NCBI GenBank assembly: GCA_023101885.1
Contig: JALPQD010000115.1
Coordinates: 1,619,953 to 1,683,952 of the forward strand
Origin: Typhlomys cinereus
Lineage: Eukaryota > Chordata > Mammalia > Rodentia > Platacanthomyidae
Length of the DNA stretch: 64,000 bases
Reading direction: 5' to 3'
This document shows positions 45,270 through 57,609 of this stretch, piece by piece (position 1 is the first letter of the stretch; the number at the start of each line of letters is the position of its first letter). The notes beneath the pieces are model-generated. The model searched no databases and had not been told where the DNA came from. It saw nothing but the letters and a program-made list of their open reading frames with translations. The position numbers and the translations under genes were made by a program.

Positions 45270-45952
45270 TTTTTTTCTCTTATATTTTTTTTCCCAATCA
45301 TACAAGCTCAATAGGTACCCCGGTCCTCTTCCTCCTTCCATCCCTCCCCAGTCCCCCCTTTGCACTCTCCCTCCCCCCTTTTCCCCTTCCTTTCACCCCT
45401 CTCCCTCCTTCCCCTTCTCCCAGTGCCTCCTCCTTCCCCCTCCCACCCCCTGGAGCATCCTTTTGTGTGAATGCCAAACCTCCCTCTGAGTCTTCCACCT
45501 TAGTGAGGTGTAAGAACTCAGTGGCATAGCCCAGAACCCTTTCTCGGGCTCCCTGTTAGTATGGGAACTCTATTATGACTGTTAATCCCTTGCCTCTAAG
45601 GATCCTACTGCCTGTGATCCATGCTAGATTTTGGGGGGTCGTTGACATGTCAGCTATTGTGCAGGTCATCAAAATCCGATCATGGCTTCTGCATCCCCAA
45701 CCCGCGTGGAGTATCTTGTATATCATTGGTCCTCTCCATCTTTAGGCTCTTACAATCTTGCCAGCCCTTCTTCTGCAAGGTTCCCTGAGCCTTAGGATGG
45801 GGAGAGATTTGGCTGGTTCCAGAGTCTTTGGTGTTCTGAATTATGGTTTGTTGTTGTTCTCAGTTTTGCTTTTCCTGCACCACCCTTGGCTCCATCCTGA
45901 TTGGTATCAAAGGTCACCGCCCAAGGAGCAGGTCCGGGTCCAGGGCAGAAAC
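45270..45952 (-). mobile_element. 5'-truncated L1 3' UTR (minus)
   Basis: The TSD tttcccactttatt lies at 45256-45269 and 45953-45966. The older-subfamily 3' end cccaatcatacaagctcaat follows a T-run and a short ctcttata spacer. Confidence 0.92.
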
Positions 45953-45966
45953 TTTCCCACTTTATT

Positions 45967-46665
45967 GATGAATTTTCTTTTTGATAATTTCATGTAGCTA
46001 CATAATACATTCTGACTACTTTCCTTATCTCCCTTCTCTCCCTCTGCAAGTCCCTCTTCCCTACAAGTCTTCCTTTCATATTCACGTCCTTTGTTTTGTT
46101 TTGTGTCCCCACTGGGTTTAAACAAGGCCTTTTGCATGATCCTGGGCTTCAGACTCTCTCCTAGGCTTCCTGTGGATACATACATAAGTGATGCTTTTAT
46201 CCCCCTATAATATAATCTGTTAGATCCTCTTGGTTCATCAGTACTTTATGGGCCATGGTTTCTCCTCCGTCCATAGCTGACCTTTGGCCAGGTAGGTCCA
46301 CTGAAGGATCAGTGTCAGTAACATCCTCTGCTGTGGGTTCATCCATTTTGGAGGGCAGCATGTCACAACCCTTTCCCCTGACTTCTTGCTGTTACATTCT
46401 TTCTGTCTCCTCTTGTTCAGAGATCTCCCAGTTAATAGGAGTTGCATATGTGTCATGCTGAGGACTGAGTCCTCGGCCTTTATTTGTTCTCATTTTCTTG
46501 TGCCGCCACAGTTCTCTGCATTCACTTCCAGTCAAGATGGTGACAGGGTCCCCTGCCGAGGGCAGTCTTTGTGTTCTTCTGCTCCTTCTTCTGTGATGTT
46601 CAGGGACAGAGTTACACGTCCCAACTAGGGCTGAGCATTCTACAGTCATCTGTTCTTTCTCAACT
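45967..46665 (-). mobile_element. Old L1 3' UTR relic (minus)
   Basis: ataatttcatgtagctacat, then cttcctttcatattcacgtc and tttgttttgttttgtgtccc resemble old rodent L1 3' UTRs. Confidence 0.55.
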
Positions 46666-46677
46666 GCCATCTATTGG

Positions 46678-47092
46678 TGTCACAGTTAGATACGGGTATC
46701 AATTTGACAATTGAGGATTTGAGCTCTAAGCACATGTACAGAGAAGTAGTTGTTGAGTTAAGCCCGAATAAGCTTGCAGAAGATTGTTTAATTGATAGGG
46801 AAGACTCGGTCCCCTGCGCGGGTGGATAGCATGAAAGGAATTGGTGAGGAAGTTGGCATCTTTCACTGTATTTTACCAGACATGCTGGCCTGACAGGTGA
46901 GGACTTGTCCCTCTCTTGACAGTCCTGTGGATTTGGTGTGGCCAGTTCATTGGCCCCCTGGTGATGTATAGACACTCCTGTCAAAGCTGACAAGGAACTA
47001 TAAGAGACTAGCATAAGCTAAAATAAAATCCCTTGTTCCACTGCAAGCTATTTGGTAATGAATGTATTGGCAACATAAAAGAAGCTGCAACA
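46678..47092 (+). mobile_element. Solitary LTR, 410-bp family
   Basis: TG...CA ends (tgtcacagttagatac to gaagctgcaaca). Flanks attgg and atcgc are a weak 3/5 match. aataaaatcccttgttcc provides the poly(A) signal. Confidence 0.72.
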
Positions 47093-47189
47093 ATCGCACA
47101 AAGAAGTTTCTGGTATGAAGCTGAGAGTTGTATGGATCGATGGGTTTAAAGATAAGTGGTTATGGGAACACCCACTAACTGAACAGTAT

Positions 47190-47510
47190 AACATGAGACT
47201 CTTAAAGAAGGCAGTTTGATACCATGTCCATTTGGCAAAACAGTAGTTCTCCCCTACACCCTCTGACTTCCCCCACGGTGGGTTTTTACTATGGTTTGCA
47301 GTGCCAACCATGAATTTCCTCCTGTGGAACAGGCCTTACATCCAACTGGAGAGTCAGTTGGTTACCCCATTGCATTCATGCTTCTATCAAAGTGATGAGC
47401 ACATTTTCCCAGACGGTTTTGTGGTAACTAACAAGATTTATACCTGTATAAAACCAATAACTGCTTTTTCTCCTCCCAGCAGCCTACATAGTACCTAACA
47501 GCTGAGAATC
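47190..47510 (+). repeat. Unidentified interspersed repeat, copy B
   Basis: Partner of 24300-24660 (gaaggcagtttgat, ccatgaatttcctcctgtgg, gaacaggcc). Confidence 0.55.
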
Positions 47511-47669
47511 TTGAAAGCTGACTTACTCGAATTTCCAACTGCACAACACCTGGCATTTGCATAGTATCTTACAATTGAATGCACTGATTTTCACTGGTCC
47601 TGAGGGTCAGGCTATATACTGAATAACTCTGTAGTATGAATTACACAACAGAACAAGAAACAAGCTGCG

Positions 47670-47948
47670 GGCTGGAGAGGTGGCTCAGGGGTTAAGCCTC
47701 TGCCTTGCAGGCGGAAGCTCCTGAGTTCGGATCCTAGACCCCACGTATAGACGCCAGGCGGAAGCGGGGGCGGCCTGCGCTTCTGGTCCTGGTAGGGCGG
47801 AGCCTGTGAATCCCGGGGCAGAAGGAGGTGGAGGCGTCCATGGTGGTTCGCGAATTCGTCCGTGGTTCTACACACAGACAGACACACACACGCACGCACA
47901 TACACATGCACATGCGCACAGTTGAATAAATAATAATAAAAAATTTTT
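47670..47948 (+). mobile_element. Young tRNA-derived SINE
   Basis: A and B boxes intact (tggctcaggggttaag; gagttcggatcct), CpG-rich body, tail ttgaataaataataataa. A short TSD aagctgc precedes the head and follows the A-tail. High CpG content indicates a recent insertion. Confidence 0.92.
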
Positions 47949-47959
47949 TAAAAAAAAAG

Positions 47960-48901
47960 AAGCTGCATTAAAGAAAGTATTGCAACCCTAGGATCCCTCA
48001 CGGCAACTTAAATTTGGAACATTAAATTTAGGAATTGTTTAGTATCCATAACCAACGATTAGTAAGCTTGAGGATTTGGGACTCAGATTTTTCTAAATCT
48101 GAAAGTTCCTTTTGACCCCAGGATCATAGTTTCTGTTTAGGCAATCCGATGAGGATTAAATGACCAAAAAGGAACACCTTTATTTCCACGGAGGTCAGCT
48201 TCACCACAAACAGTTGCTCTACTGTGAACTCGGGACACATAGATGCTGGGGGTGGGAGGGCTAGTGGATGGGGGGAGGGCCGTGGAGACGACTCCATGCA
48301 TGAGTGTTCTCACAGTTACGAGTTTTCCAGAGGAAGGGCAGAGATCCCAGTTGAATGCTGTCCTTCATCTGAGACTAAGGCCTGCAAAACATCGTAGATG
48401 TTCTGATGAGGTAGCGGCAAGCATGTTTGAGTGTTTGGAACAGCACACCCAATGATTCACATGCCAACAACAGAGTGGTAAAGTGACCCCCCCCCCAGAG
48501 TTCACGGGAAGTGTGGAAGAAATTATCTCACACATGAAGTAGCAGGAAACTCAGCTGAACTTCCACTCACTTTGGATACCAGAACATGCATGGAATCTCA
48601 ATCATCCACTGAAGGGTCAGGAAAGCTGGAAGAGGCAGGGCCCTCAGCACCAGGACTCCTGCCCAGCCGTGGTGCAAGGCAAGGTCAAGATAGCTGGGCA
48701 GAAAGAAGTGAGGCTGGGATGGATGATTTGGAATGGAAGCACAGAGCAGGTAGGCATGCTCCAACTGGCAATACGTGGCCCTGGCAGTTGGCAGAGGCAC
48801 TGACCACAGACTTTCTCTTGACTCAAAGGTGACTAGGGTCTGGACATTTAGATTCTCAACATCCTTTCTCTTGTGTTCTGATGACTTGAATAACCAGCTT
48901 T

Positions 48902-48905
<4 letters not shown>
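47960..48905. other. Unassigned sequence
   Basis: Short frames at 48243-48455 and 48572-48832 show no recognisable family. No repeat seen. Confidence 0.4.

Positions 48906-48907
<2 letters not shown>

Positions 48908-48974
<67 letters not shown>
48908..48974 (+). repeat. (CT)n(CA)n compound microsatellite
   Basis: About 12 CT units, then about 20 CA units. Confidence 0.95.
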
Positions 48975-48977
<3 letters not shown>

Positions 48978-48979
48978 TC

Positions 48980-49895
48980 CTGCCTCCCCAGAGCACAGAC
49001 AACTCTAATGACTTCGGCAGATGCTCCACCCCCACCCCATCACCTGGACCACACTGCTGCATGTGCAGGCTTTGGCTTCAACACCAGCACCTGCATTCAC
49101 TCACCACTTTCTCTGGCGCCCAGATCCAACTAGACAGCTGGACTTGGACAGTACCAAGCACCATAGAATTAACACGGTTGGAGCAGCCCTCCACCAGTCG
49201 CGAACACCCGGACCCCAGCTCCAGCTGCCCACTGAGGCAACTAGTTTCAATCTCGCTGTCTGCTGCTTGCTTTCTCTTTCCCGGTCTCACTTCCCCAATC
49301 GCAGCTCTGCTTCCTTCAGCAATTTATACTAGGGTTGGCTAATGAGGGGAGGAATGTCCAAATTGAAATAATGGCCCAGCAAAGATTCCACTTCCACCTG
49401 CCTCTTCCTCCATCCCACAGAAGCAGAGACAGACTGGCCCATAGCCATCCGTAGTCTTCGACGAGGCTGTAAGAGTGAAGATGGATGGAGATACAGGTGA
49501 TCTCTTATCTCACCCTGACTCCTGCCTATTCCCTGCTCTCTAGACTACTCCATAAGGCGGTTGTGAAAGGCATGCTGGGATAAAGAAACCCCGACCTGCA
49601 GCCACTTCACCCTACTGTGTGCAAACCTCTTAACATAACCTTAGTTCTGCATGTCTCAAATGAAAAGTATTAGCAGATATCAAATGCTACTTTTTTGATC
49701 ATATGTCCTCCCTTCCTTGAGAGGAAGAAACAAAGTCTCAAACTGAAGACATTGTGTTCTGGTTGTCTATTGGAAGCCTGGCTTCCACACTCCATGTTGT
49801 GCCTAAAGACCCTTATCTATAGATGCTAGTGGCTGAGCCAGGCTGCTGAGAAGCTGCCTGGCACATTCCTGATATGTAAGCTCAGTGCAGCTTAG
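48980..49895. other. Unassigned sequence
   Basis: No repeat or exon recognised in about 900 bp. Confidence 0.4.
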
Positions 49896-49914
49896 ATAAT
49901 ATCATTGCCCATGT

Positions 49915-50979
49915 AAATGGATGTCATTAGAAAGAATTATATTAAGTGAAGTATCCCAAACCCAGAAAATTAAGCGCTGTATGTACTCCCTAATAGGTGG
50001 CTCCTAGTACCAAACTCACCCAGCCCACATTGAGACACTCAAAAGTAAACCTATGAAGCACAGTAATTGCAAGGATTATGAACAAGAGAGATGGGTTAGG
50101 AGGGCCACACCAGAAACAAGGAGAGAGGAGACCATGTTACAGCAGAGAAAATAGGCCTCCATCAAGGTCTGCAAGTAAGTAATGAGAAACCTGGTTAAGT
50201 TCACAGATGTTCTTTCCTGATCTCACCAGAAGGGGAGGGCATATAGTCTAGCAGATAAAAAGTAATCATTTTGCAAATGGGTGATGGACCCCTCCCTCAG
50301 GGAGGTTTCCTACTCTTATTACATCTACCCTTGAATGTGCTATTACAACAAGACTCCAGTTTAACAGCTTTTTGTCTCTGGCCAGGGGGTGACATACAGT
50401 GCCCAGCAGAATGGAGTGAAGGGAATTGCAGGAGCAGCAAAACTGCAAAAGAAAATCAACAAACCACAATCCAGAACTTCAGAGACTCTATCAATCACAT
50501 AGAACTAGGCCAGCCTAATCTCTCCCCATCCTGGAGCTCAGGGACATTTGCGGAAGAGGGGGCGGTAAGATTGTAAGAGCAAAAGGATGGGAGGAGCAAC
50601 GATTTGCAAGATTCTCAACAATAGTTGGGGGCAAAGCAATCGTAATGGGACTTTGCATGCCCTGCACAATGTCCAGCGCACTGTTGCCCTCATAAAGTCT
50701 AGCATCTGTTAAGGGCACCGAGACCCCTGGAGGCAAGGGATTGACAGCCATAGTAGTGATCTTATGCTTAAGGGGAACAAGAGAAAGGGCTTATGGAAAT
50801 GCCACTGGGTCCTTATATGTCATCGGAGAGGAGGACCCAATGGAGAGTTAGGCGTATACAATAAAGGACTCTCTGGGAATTGGGGGGGAGGCACTGGGGG
50901 AAGGGGAGGGGAGGAGGGGGGAGGGAGGGAACTGGTAAAAAATTTTAAAATGTATAATTAAATTTTTTAATAAAAAAAA
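49915..50979 (+). mobile_element. Young 5'-truncated L1
   Basis: A perfect 17-bp TSD, aatatcattgcccatgt, at 49898-49914 and 50980-50996. It holds the last 30 codons of ORF2 and the full 3' UTR, nearly identical to 7855-8920, with the young AT-rich terminus. Confidence 0.96.
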
Positions 50980-50999
50980 AATATCATTGCCCATGTGAC

Positions 51000-52135
51000 T
51001 CTCCTCCCCACGCATGGTGAGTGCATCCTCTAAGTTTCTGTGGCCTTCAGAGTAAATCTCCGCTCAGCACAGCTACTGCTGTTTTCATTCTTTATCTCCG
51101 TCTTCTTCTCCAGTGGCATTCATTTGTTCATGTCATGGCAGACCCAAGGCTCAGCCCGTACAATGTTCTGGGATGTGTAGCTTTTTAGCTATTAAGGTGA
51201 TTTTCTCTTTTGCTGCACTGTTTATGACCTGTGCCCTAGCTGGGCTGAAGCAGTCATCTGCCTGTGGGAAAATTAGGGTTGATCACGGGCCGAAAGAACA
51301 GAACAACATTTAGCTTCTGGCAGACAGACAAGGATTATGCAGCAAACATAACCACCCAAGCCAGTTCTCTCCTCCAGCAAGGATCTTACGGATTCCTTTC
51401 CATCTCAGCTTTAACATTCCAAGTGCAGAATGTGGGACACCTTGCTAGCTCAGAGGGTTTTCCAGAGCCTTCCCATTATGACAGAAAGGCCACGGCCCCT
51501 CTTACATGACGGTAGAAGAGGGATATTAACACAGCGTCAGAAGTGATTTTCAAAATATTTGGTACAGAATTTGAAGAATCAGGACAGGGACCTGTAATAC
51601 GCATCACATGGCAATAATAGTACAGAGCAGCTGAGACAAAATGTCCACCAAAGGAGATCTCTCCAGCCCAGGATGACGGAGAAGGAGAGCAGAGGGGCTG
51701 ACACATCTGGTGGTCAGAGGCATTCTCCTAATCAGGTATGAGAACGACTCTGCTCAGGGGTAAGGGAGGGTATCTCTTGCTTACATCCAGCAGGAGATCA
51801 CCTCTTAGACTGTTCCCATAGCAACCAGGATCAGTCACACCAACTTGACCATACAGCCTGACTGGGCAGAGGAAAGCCATGGTGCTCGGATGAACAGCTT
51901 GGGGCCAACTCTTGAGTTCGTTCTCTAGAGTCCTTCTTGGGACCACCCTGCAAGCATGGTGTCACTGGTTAACCTGCCCCAAATAGGTCAACAACATCTT
52001 CACCTGCAACCAGCTGCAAAACAAAAATGCAGACGTGTCCTATGTGCCACTTTATTCTCTCCCAATTACTACATTGAATCCCTAAATCCCAATAACTCAG
52101 AATGAGATTCTAGTTAGGAAGAGGGGCTTTTTAAA
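51000..52135. other. Unassigned sequence
   Basis: No repeat or exon recognised. Confidence 0.4.
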
Positions 52136-52139
52136 TTAT

Positions 52140-52373
52140 TTTCTGTGTGTATATGTGTGCGTGTGTGTGTGTGTTTGTCGGAAACACTGTGTGTGCCTGT
52201 GAAGTTCCAAGGATGATTTTTGGGAATTACCTTGGATTGTTCTACCTCCTTTTTGCTTTGCTCAGTTTCTCAGGCTCCACCTTCTAAGGCCAGAATTGCA
52301 GGCCACTGCCATTTCTGCAGGGCATTTTTACACAAGATCTGGGATTTGAAGTCCTTTTGTTTGTGATGCCATC
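52140..52373 (-). mobile_element. tRNA-derived SINE (minus)
   Basis: GT-rich tail, then gggaattaccttggattgtt, aggctccaccttctaaggcc and gtccttttgtttgtgatgcc. Confidence 0.85.
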
Positions 52374-52432
52374 GGGGTGGATGTGAATCCAATTTGACTA
52401 GTGAATGTCCTTATTAGAAGAGGCTGTTAGAG

Positions 52433-52815
52433 GGCTGGGAAGATGGGTCAGTGCTTAAAAGCCTTTGCCTGGAAAGCAAAATAATCTGAGTTTAGATCCC
52501 TAAATCCCATATAAAAATGTCTATCTTTAATTCTAGCTCTGGAAGGTGGAGGCTGGAACTTCCCCAGAGCCATCAAGCTAGCCAGACTGGCCTAATGGTG
52601 TGCTCTGGGTTTAATTAGAAACGCAGGCTCATAACAGTAAGGTGAGAGCGAACCATGGAAAAAGATTGCCAGAATCACCCTTGGGCCTCCACAGGCGCGC
52701 ACACTCAAGTACATTCATGTGCATACAACCGCACCCGCATGTACTCCCATCCACGTGCAAACAAACATGCTTACATACATGGACATTTCCCATCCACACA
52801 CACATGAAAGAAAAA
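52433..52815 (+). mobile_element. Long-form tRNA-derived SINE
   Basis: The TSD agaggctgttaga (52420-52432) matches agaggctattaga after the tail (about 52815-52827). Head ggctgggaagatgggtcagt; middle and 3' parts as in 37925-38340. Confidence 0.88.
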
Positions 52816-52829
52816 AGAGGCTATTAGAA

Positions 52830-53684
52830 TACAGATGAGCCACAGAAAACCAGTGTGAAGACACAAGAAGATGGCCCACTAAAGTCTCGGAAGGAATCTA
52901 CCCTGCTCACACCTTCCCCTGTGACTGCCAGGGTCCAGTTATGACAGGACGCACTTCTACTGTTTAAGATATGAGCCTGTGGAGCTTGGTCATGGAGGTC
53001 TCAACCCTCTGCCTAAGAGACAGCAAGACATCGAGCTTTGACAGCCTGTGATATATAATTATCTAAAACAGGATTAGCTTTAATAAGAACCAGGTGCATC
53101 CGACCGGGATGCTCAATAATGTATTAACACACCATGTAGCTAGAACAAGCCAAGGCCAGTGGGGAAAGGGCCACATCTGAATTCCCCTGGGTCACTTCAA
53201 AGGATCCCTGAATACACGTCAACTTCCAGGGCCCTCCCCCCACAGGACCGGGTGTCCGTGCTCATGGGTGAGGTGTGCCTGGGAGGCAATGTCCCAGGAG
53301 TGACCCCTGGTTCTTTCGTCTAAGTGATATGATTCTGGGGTATGTGTTTCACCTCTCTTCAAGATCCATGCAATTGTTGCACCCTAACTGTCCAGATTGG
53401 CAACCTGCTGATGGAATATACCTTTTCGGTGAGCTACCCTTTCCATTCCACCTCTTGTCCCCAGCCATACTTCCTCACACCCTTTTCCGGTATCTGCCAG
53501 CATCCTCCATGTTAAGGGTGAGAAAAGAATCCAGAGCTCCCCTGTTCCAAACCCAAAAGCCCAGATCGCATAATCTATTGGACAATATGCCCTCTTATAG
53601 GTGGATTATTTCTATCATGCTTTCTTTTCACTTTTGACTATCAAGTGCTTTCATGTCAACTTCTGGTATGTGTTTACAACCCAG
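52830..53684. other. Unassigned sequence
   Basis: The 120-codon frame at 53275-53637 has no recognisable domain. No repeat seen. Confidence 0.4.
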
Positions 53685-54100
53685 GGACTTGATTTATTTG
53701 AGTGCATGGGATTCCGACGATCACACAGCTTATAAGAACAAAGGGTTTTATTGTGGCTTACAGTTCTACAGTTACAGTTCTTAATCCAGCTTGACAGGCC
53801 AGTTCCCAAGGGCTGAGGGAACTGGCCACACTGTATCCACAGGACCGCTGAGACAGGGGAAAATCTCCCTTGCCCAACAGCATGTCTGGCCAAGGATGCC
53901 AAAGCATGTCAACTTGCTTAACCAGCTCCCTCCATTTTATTCACCTGCCTAGAGATGGTCGTACCCACCATAGACTGGATCTCCCCCCATCAATTAGACA
54001 ATGTCCTGCAGACTCGGTTAGGGTCTAACTACTAATTCTTTACAAATATGTCCAGAGCCAAAGCCTTCAACTGCTAAACTGACACGGTATCTAGGGACAG
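53685..54100 (-). mobile_element. Solitary LTR, 410-bp family (minus)
   Basis: Reverse complement order of 54825-55250: gggttttattgtggctt (poly(A) signal), ctggccacactgtatcc, cccaccatagactggatc, actgctaaactgacac. The left edge is approximate. Confidence 0.7.
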
Positions 54101-54129
54101 GGGAAAAGTCAAGTGACTTTCTTCTTTCA

Positions 54130-54506
54130 GCCCTGTAACCATTACTCTTAACTGTTGCTGTGACAGAGCATTCAAAGCCAAGCAACTTAAGGGAAAAAGG
54201 GAGATTTATTCAGCTTACAGTTCCAGAGAAGAGAAACAGTCTTTCATGGCAGGAGCGACATGGCTGGTGGCTGAAGCTGGAGGCAGGTTAAGTCACTGCA
54301 GATTCCTTGGAGAGCCCCTCTTCTTCCCAGTCTCCTATTCTGTGGTTCCTTTTATCTGGTCCACTACTGGGAGGTTCCCATCAGATCTAGGGCTGGTCTT
54401 TATATTGTAAATGTATTGATCCAGATAATCTGTTCAGGTGGTCTCAGCTCATCTTAGTTAATGCCAGGTGTGGTCACGTTGATACCCAGTATTAACTATC
54501 ACAAAT
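54130..54506 (-). mobile_element. Apparently chimeric LTR (minus)
   Basis: The left part (tgtaaccattactctt, to about 54290) matches the end of the 16685 LTR type. The right part (ggttccttttatctggtcca to attaactatcaca) matches the 17984 LTR type. Confidence 0.55.
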
Positions 54507-54824
54507 CCTTATAGAATAAGACCCCCCAAAATGCTATCTTAAATTCATGCTTGGTCTCTTAGAGTGCAACAGCCAGGGGCTTCATCTCCTAGACTCACCA
54601 GGACCTGAAAACCCTGACAGCAACATTGAAAACCCTGGAGACACGGAGTTTGTGGGTCCCCTGCAGCAGAGCTACCCACTTTGCTTACGCCTTCAGTCCC
54701 AGTCAGTGTCCGGGTAGACAGACAAGCTCGCGAGCTCCTGGCAAGAGGTAATCAGTGGACACAGCAGGGAAAAGTACACAGTTTCAGGGCCAGAGAGACT
54801 TGCCTAAAGCCTTAGCTCTGCCCT

Positions 54825-55250
54825 TGTCATAGTTAGATGCAGGTGTCAACTTGACAATTGAAGGTTTGAGCTTTGGGCACATTTGTAAAGAATTATTAGT
54901 TGAGTTTAAGCCCAGAGCAAACCTTCAGGAGATTGATTGACAGGAAGGCCCAGCTCATTGTGGGTGGGACCAGCTCCTGGGCAAGTGGATAAAGTGGAGG
55001 GGGCTGATTAAGAAAGTTGGCATTATTCAGTATTGTAAGACATGCTGGTCTGACAAGTGTAGGTCGCCCCTCTCAACCGTTGCATAGATATGGCGTGGTC
55101 AGTTCCCTAGGTCCTGGTGTCGGTGAGAACTCTCCTGCCAAGCTGGATTAAGAACTTTGACCTGACAAAGATAAAACAAAATAAAGCCCCTTGTTCCCAT
55201 AAGCCATTTTGTCGTGAAAATATTGGCAACATAGCAGAGTAATTACAACA
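54825..55250 (+). mobile_element. Solitary LTR, 410-bp family
   Basis: TG...CA ends (tgtcatagttagatgc to aattacaaca) with a 5-bp TSD differing at one base: gccct (54820-54824) and gtcct (55251-55255). Confidence 0.75.
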
Positions 55251-55564
55251 GTCCTCTAGTAGCTGATTCCTCTGGTAAACTTCTTTTCTTCTCCAAAGTA
55301 GAGATAATACCACTTTCTTCCCAGGCCATCGTGACAATTACAGACAGCGATGGAAATACTTTGCTCAGCACCTGACATAAAGCGTTTTTTTTATGACAGA
55401 TAATCCATCAAGCTTGATATTATTTTCACTCTCTTCTCTTTTAGTCTTACAAATTCTGCTAAGCAAGAACAAAGCCATATTTTCCTTTTCACTCTTGTTT
55501 CTTTCCCTGCTATTCTTTGCCCCACCCACCCTCACCCCAGCACTAGAGTTACAGACACACACAG

Positions 55565-55670
55565 TTATGCTGACTTTTTACATGGGTGTTAAGGATTTGA
55601 ACTCAGGTTCCTATGTTTTCAGAGTAATCACTCTTATCCACTGAGCCACACTCCTCAGCCTCCCATTGCA
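55565..55670 (-). mobile_element. SINE fragment (minus)
   Basis: ggatttgaactcaggttcct and ttatccactgagccacactc are the reverse of a tRNA-derived SINE head. Confidence 0.65.
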
Positions 55671-56600
55671 ATAAAATTTATTACTGAGCACATAACCTAC
55701 CCTCTAAAACTAGCTAACTTTGAAGATAGGTTCAGTCACATTATTGACTTTTGGGCAAAGAAATGTAAGAGGCAATAAATGTAAGATACCGAAGGAAACC
55801 TCTCCTTTCACTCTTTTCCACTGGCTGGGATGTGGATCTAATAGCTTGACAGAGAATATAGCATGGGGAAGGAATACAAGATTCTCTAGTATTGTGAAGA
55901 AGCATTCCAATCCCTCATACCATATTTCACATAAAAAAATAAACTGTTTCCACCCCAGTCATTATTTTGGACTTTCTATCCCTTGCAGCTGATTCTAATC
56001 CTAATGTATTCAGCCTAGAAGGCACAGCTACACAATTGGCTGTGAAATGTTAAACTTGTTACATTTTTATTTGCATCAAAATCAGGCAATAAGAGATATT
56101 AGCTTGAGTTCCTGTGATGACTGGTTCCTTCATTAAAGTCTTATTTTATGAAGCAGTAGTACTGGCTCAGTTACAGCCGAAAAAAATTTTCTGTGTGTGT
56201 GTAAAAATCAATGTCATCTATCCTGCTATTCCATTCTTGGGGTATTTGAATGTTTAGCAGCTTTGTCTAGGGAATATTTTTCCTACTACCCCACTGCTGC
56301 TTTTAAACTATATCCATCCTTGCCAACAATTAGAAATTCTTAGAAGATATGTCCAACTTTTAAAAAGAGAAGATATGGTAGAAGGTTGAAAGTTTTATCT
56401 CTCTGAAGTCACCAGTAACTCGATCCTGAAAGAACATTTGTTCCCATTCCCAGATAATCTGCTCAGGTGGTCTCATCTTGGTTGATACCAGGTGTAGTCA
56501 GGGCTCTGCTACCTCGTTCCTGCTTTTTCTCTTCTTCTTTCCCCAGCAGGAACAAGGATATGAATTACATTTAAAACACAGAAAACAAGACTGCTTGATT
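55671..56600. other. Mostly unassigned; small LTR fragment
   Basis: Only 56452-56500 is recognisable (agataatctgctcaggtggt), a fragment of the 54130 LTR right part. Confidence 0.4.
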
Positions 56601-56602
56601 GC

Positions 56603-57218
56603 CTGCCTGCCTGCCTTTTTCACTTCCTTCCTTTGTCCTCCCTACTTCCCTCACTCCTTTCCTTCATTCCTTTCTTCCTGCCTCTCTGCTCCTTTCCCTC
56701 CTTCCTTCTTTTCCCTCCTTCCCTCCTTCCTTTCCTTCCTTCCTTCCTTTCCCTCCTTCCTTCCTTTCCCTCCTTCCTTCCTTCTTTCCTTTCCCTCCTT
56801 CCTTCCTTTCCCTCCTTCCTTCCTTTCCCTCCTTCCTTCCTTCTTTCCTTCCTTTCATCCCTTCTTGCCTCCCTTCCTTCCTTCATTTTCTCCCTCTTTT
56901 CATCCCTTCCCTCACTTCCTTCTTTCATTTTCTCCCTCTTTTCATCCCTTCTTCCTTCGCTTCCTTCCTTCCTTTTCTCCCTCCTTTTGTCCCTTCTTCC
57001 CTCACTTCTTTCCTTCCTTCCTTCCTTCCTTCCTTCCTTCCTTCCTTCCTTCCTTCTTTCCTTCCCTCCTTCCCTCTTTCCTTCCTCCTTCCTTCCATTC
57101 TTTCTTCCCTCACTTCCTTCTTTCCATCCTTCTATCCTCCTTTCCCTCCCCCTCTCCCTTTTGTTCTCCTTCCCTTCCTTTTTTTCTCCCTCCCTCTATT
57201 TCTATTCTTCCTTCACCT
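56603..57218 (+). repeat. (CCTT)n-type pyrimidine tract
   Basis: About 615 bp of cttccttccctcc units, with a pure CCTT core at about 57013-57055. The 258-codon frame across it, rich in S/F/P/L, is a low-complexity artefact. Confidence 0.96.
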
Positions 57219-57608
57219 TTTTCTCTAAAGACTTTTAGTGCTATACGTGCTTGAGACGCTAAGGGAAAAATAATAGGGGGGATGAAAAGGATTCAAATAC
57301 ATAAACCTTTGGGAAAAAAAATCACATACCAGAGGATTTCTACTAGATTCTTCACATTTTAGGTCCAGTGACAAAATGCACGTGATCACTCACATTCACC
57401 AGAGAGAGAACTAATGAACCCGGCCTTTGGCCATGAAGCCTCCATGACCATCCCATGCCCTGGCCAGCTAGAGCTGAGCCAGAACAGCGCATGATACAGT
57501 TTGGCCTCTCTAATTTAAAGCACTGTTCAGCTGTACTTCTGTGAGTTATAAAGATTCAACAGAATCCATGAAGTAAATATTGCTCAGAAACATAACAGAC
57601 TCTTCTGA
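57219..57608. other. Unassigned sequence
   Basis: Nothing recognised. Confidence 0.4.
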
Positions 57609-57609
57609 C

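Noticed and set aside
45919..45952. Possible non-templated filler at the 5' junction of the L1 at 45270
   Set aside because: The bases could be diverged L1 3' UTR (compare 35345-35365), so I cannot show that they are foreign.
55590..55670. Exon-like sequence ending in a splice-like context
   Set aside because: It matches the reverse complement of a SINE head.
56478..57254. 258-codon open frame rich in S/F/P/L
   Set aside because: It is translation of a CCTT-type microsatellite. Other frames and the opposite strand are equally open.
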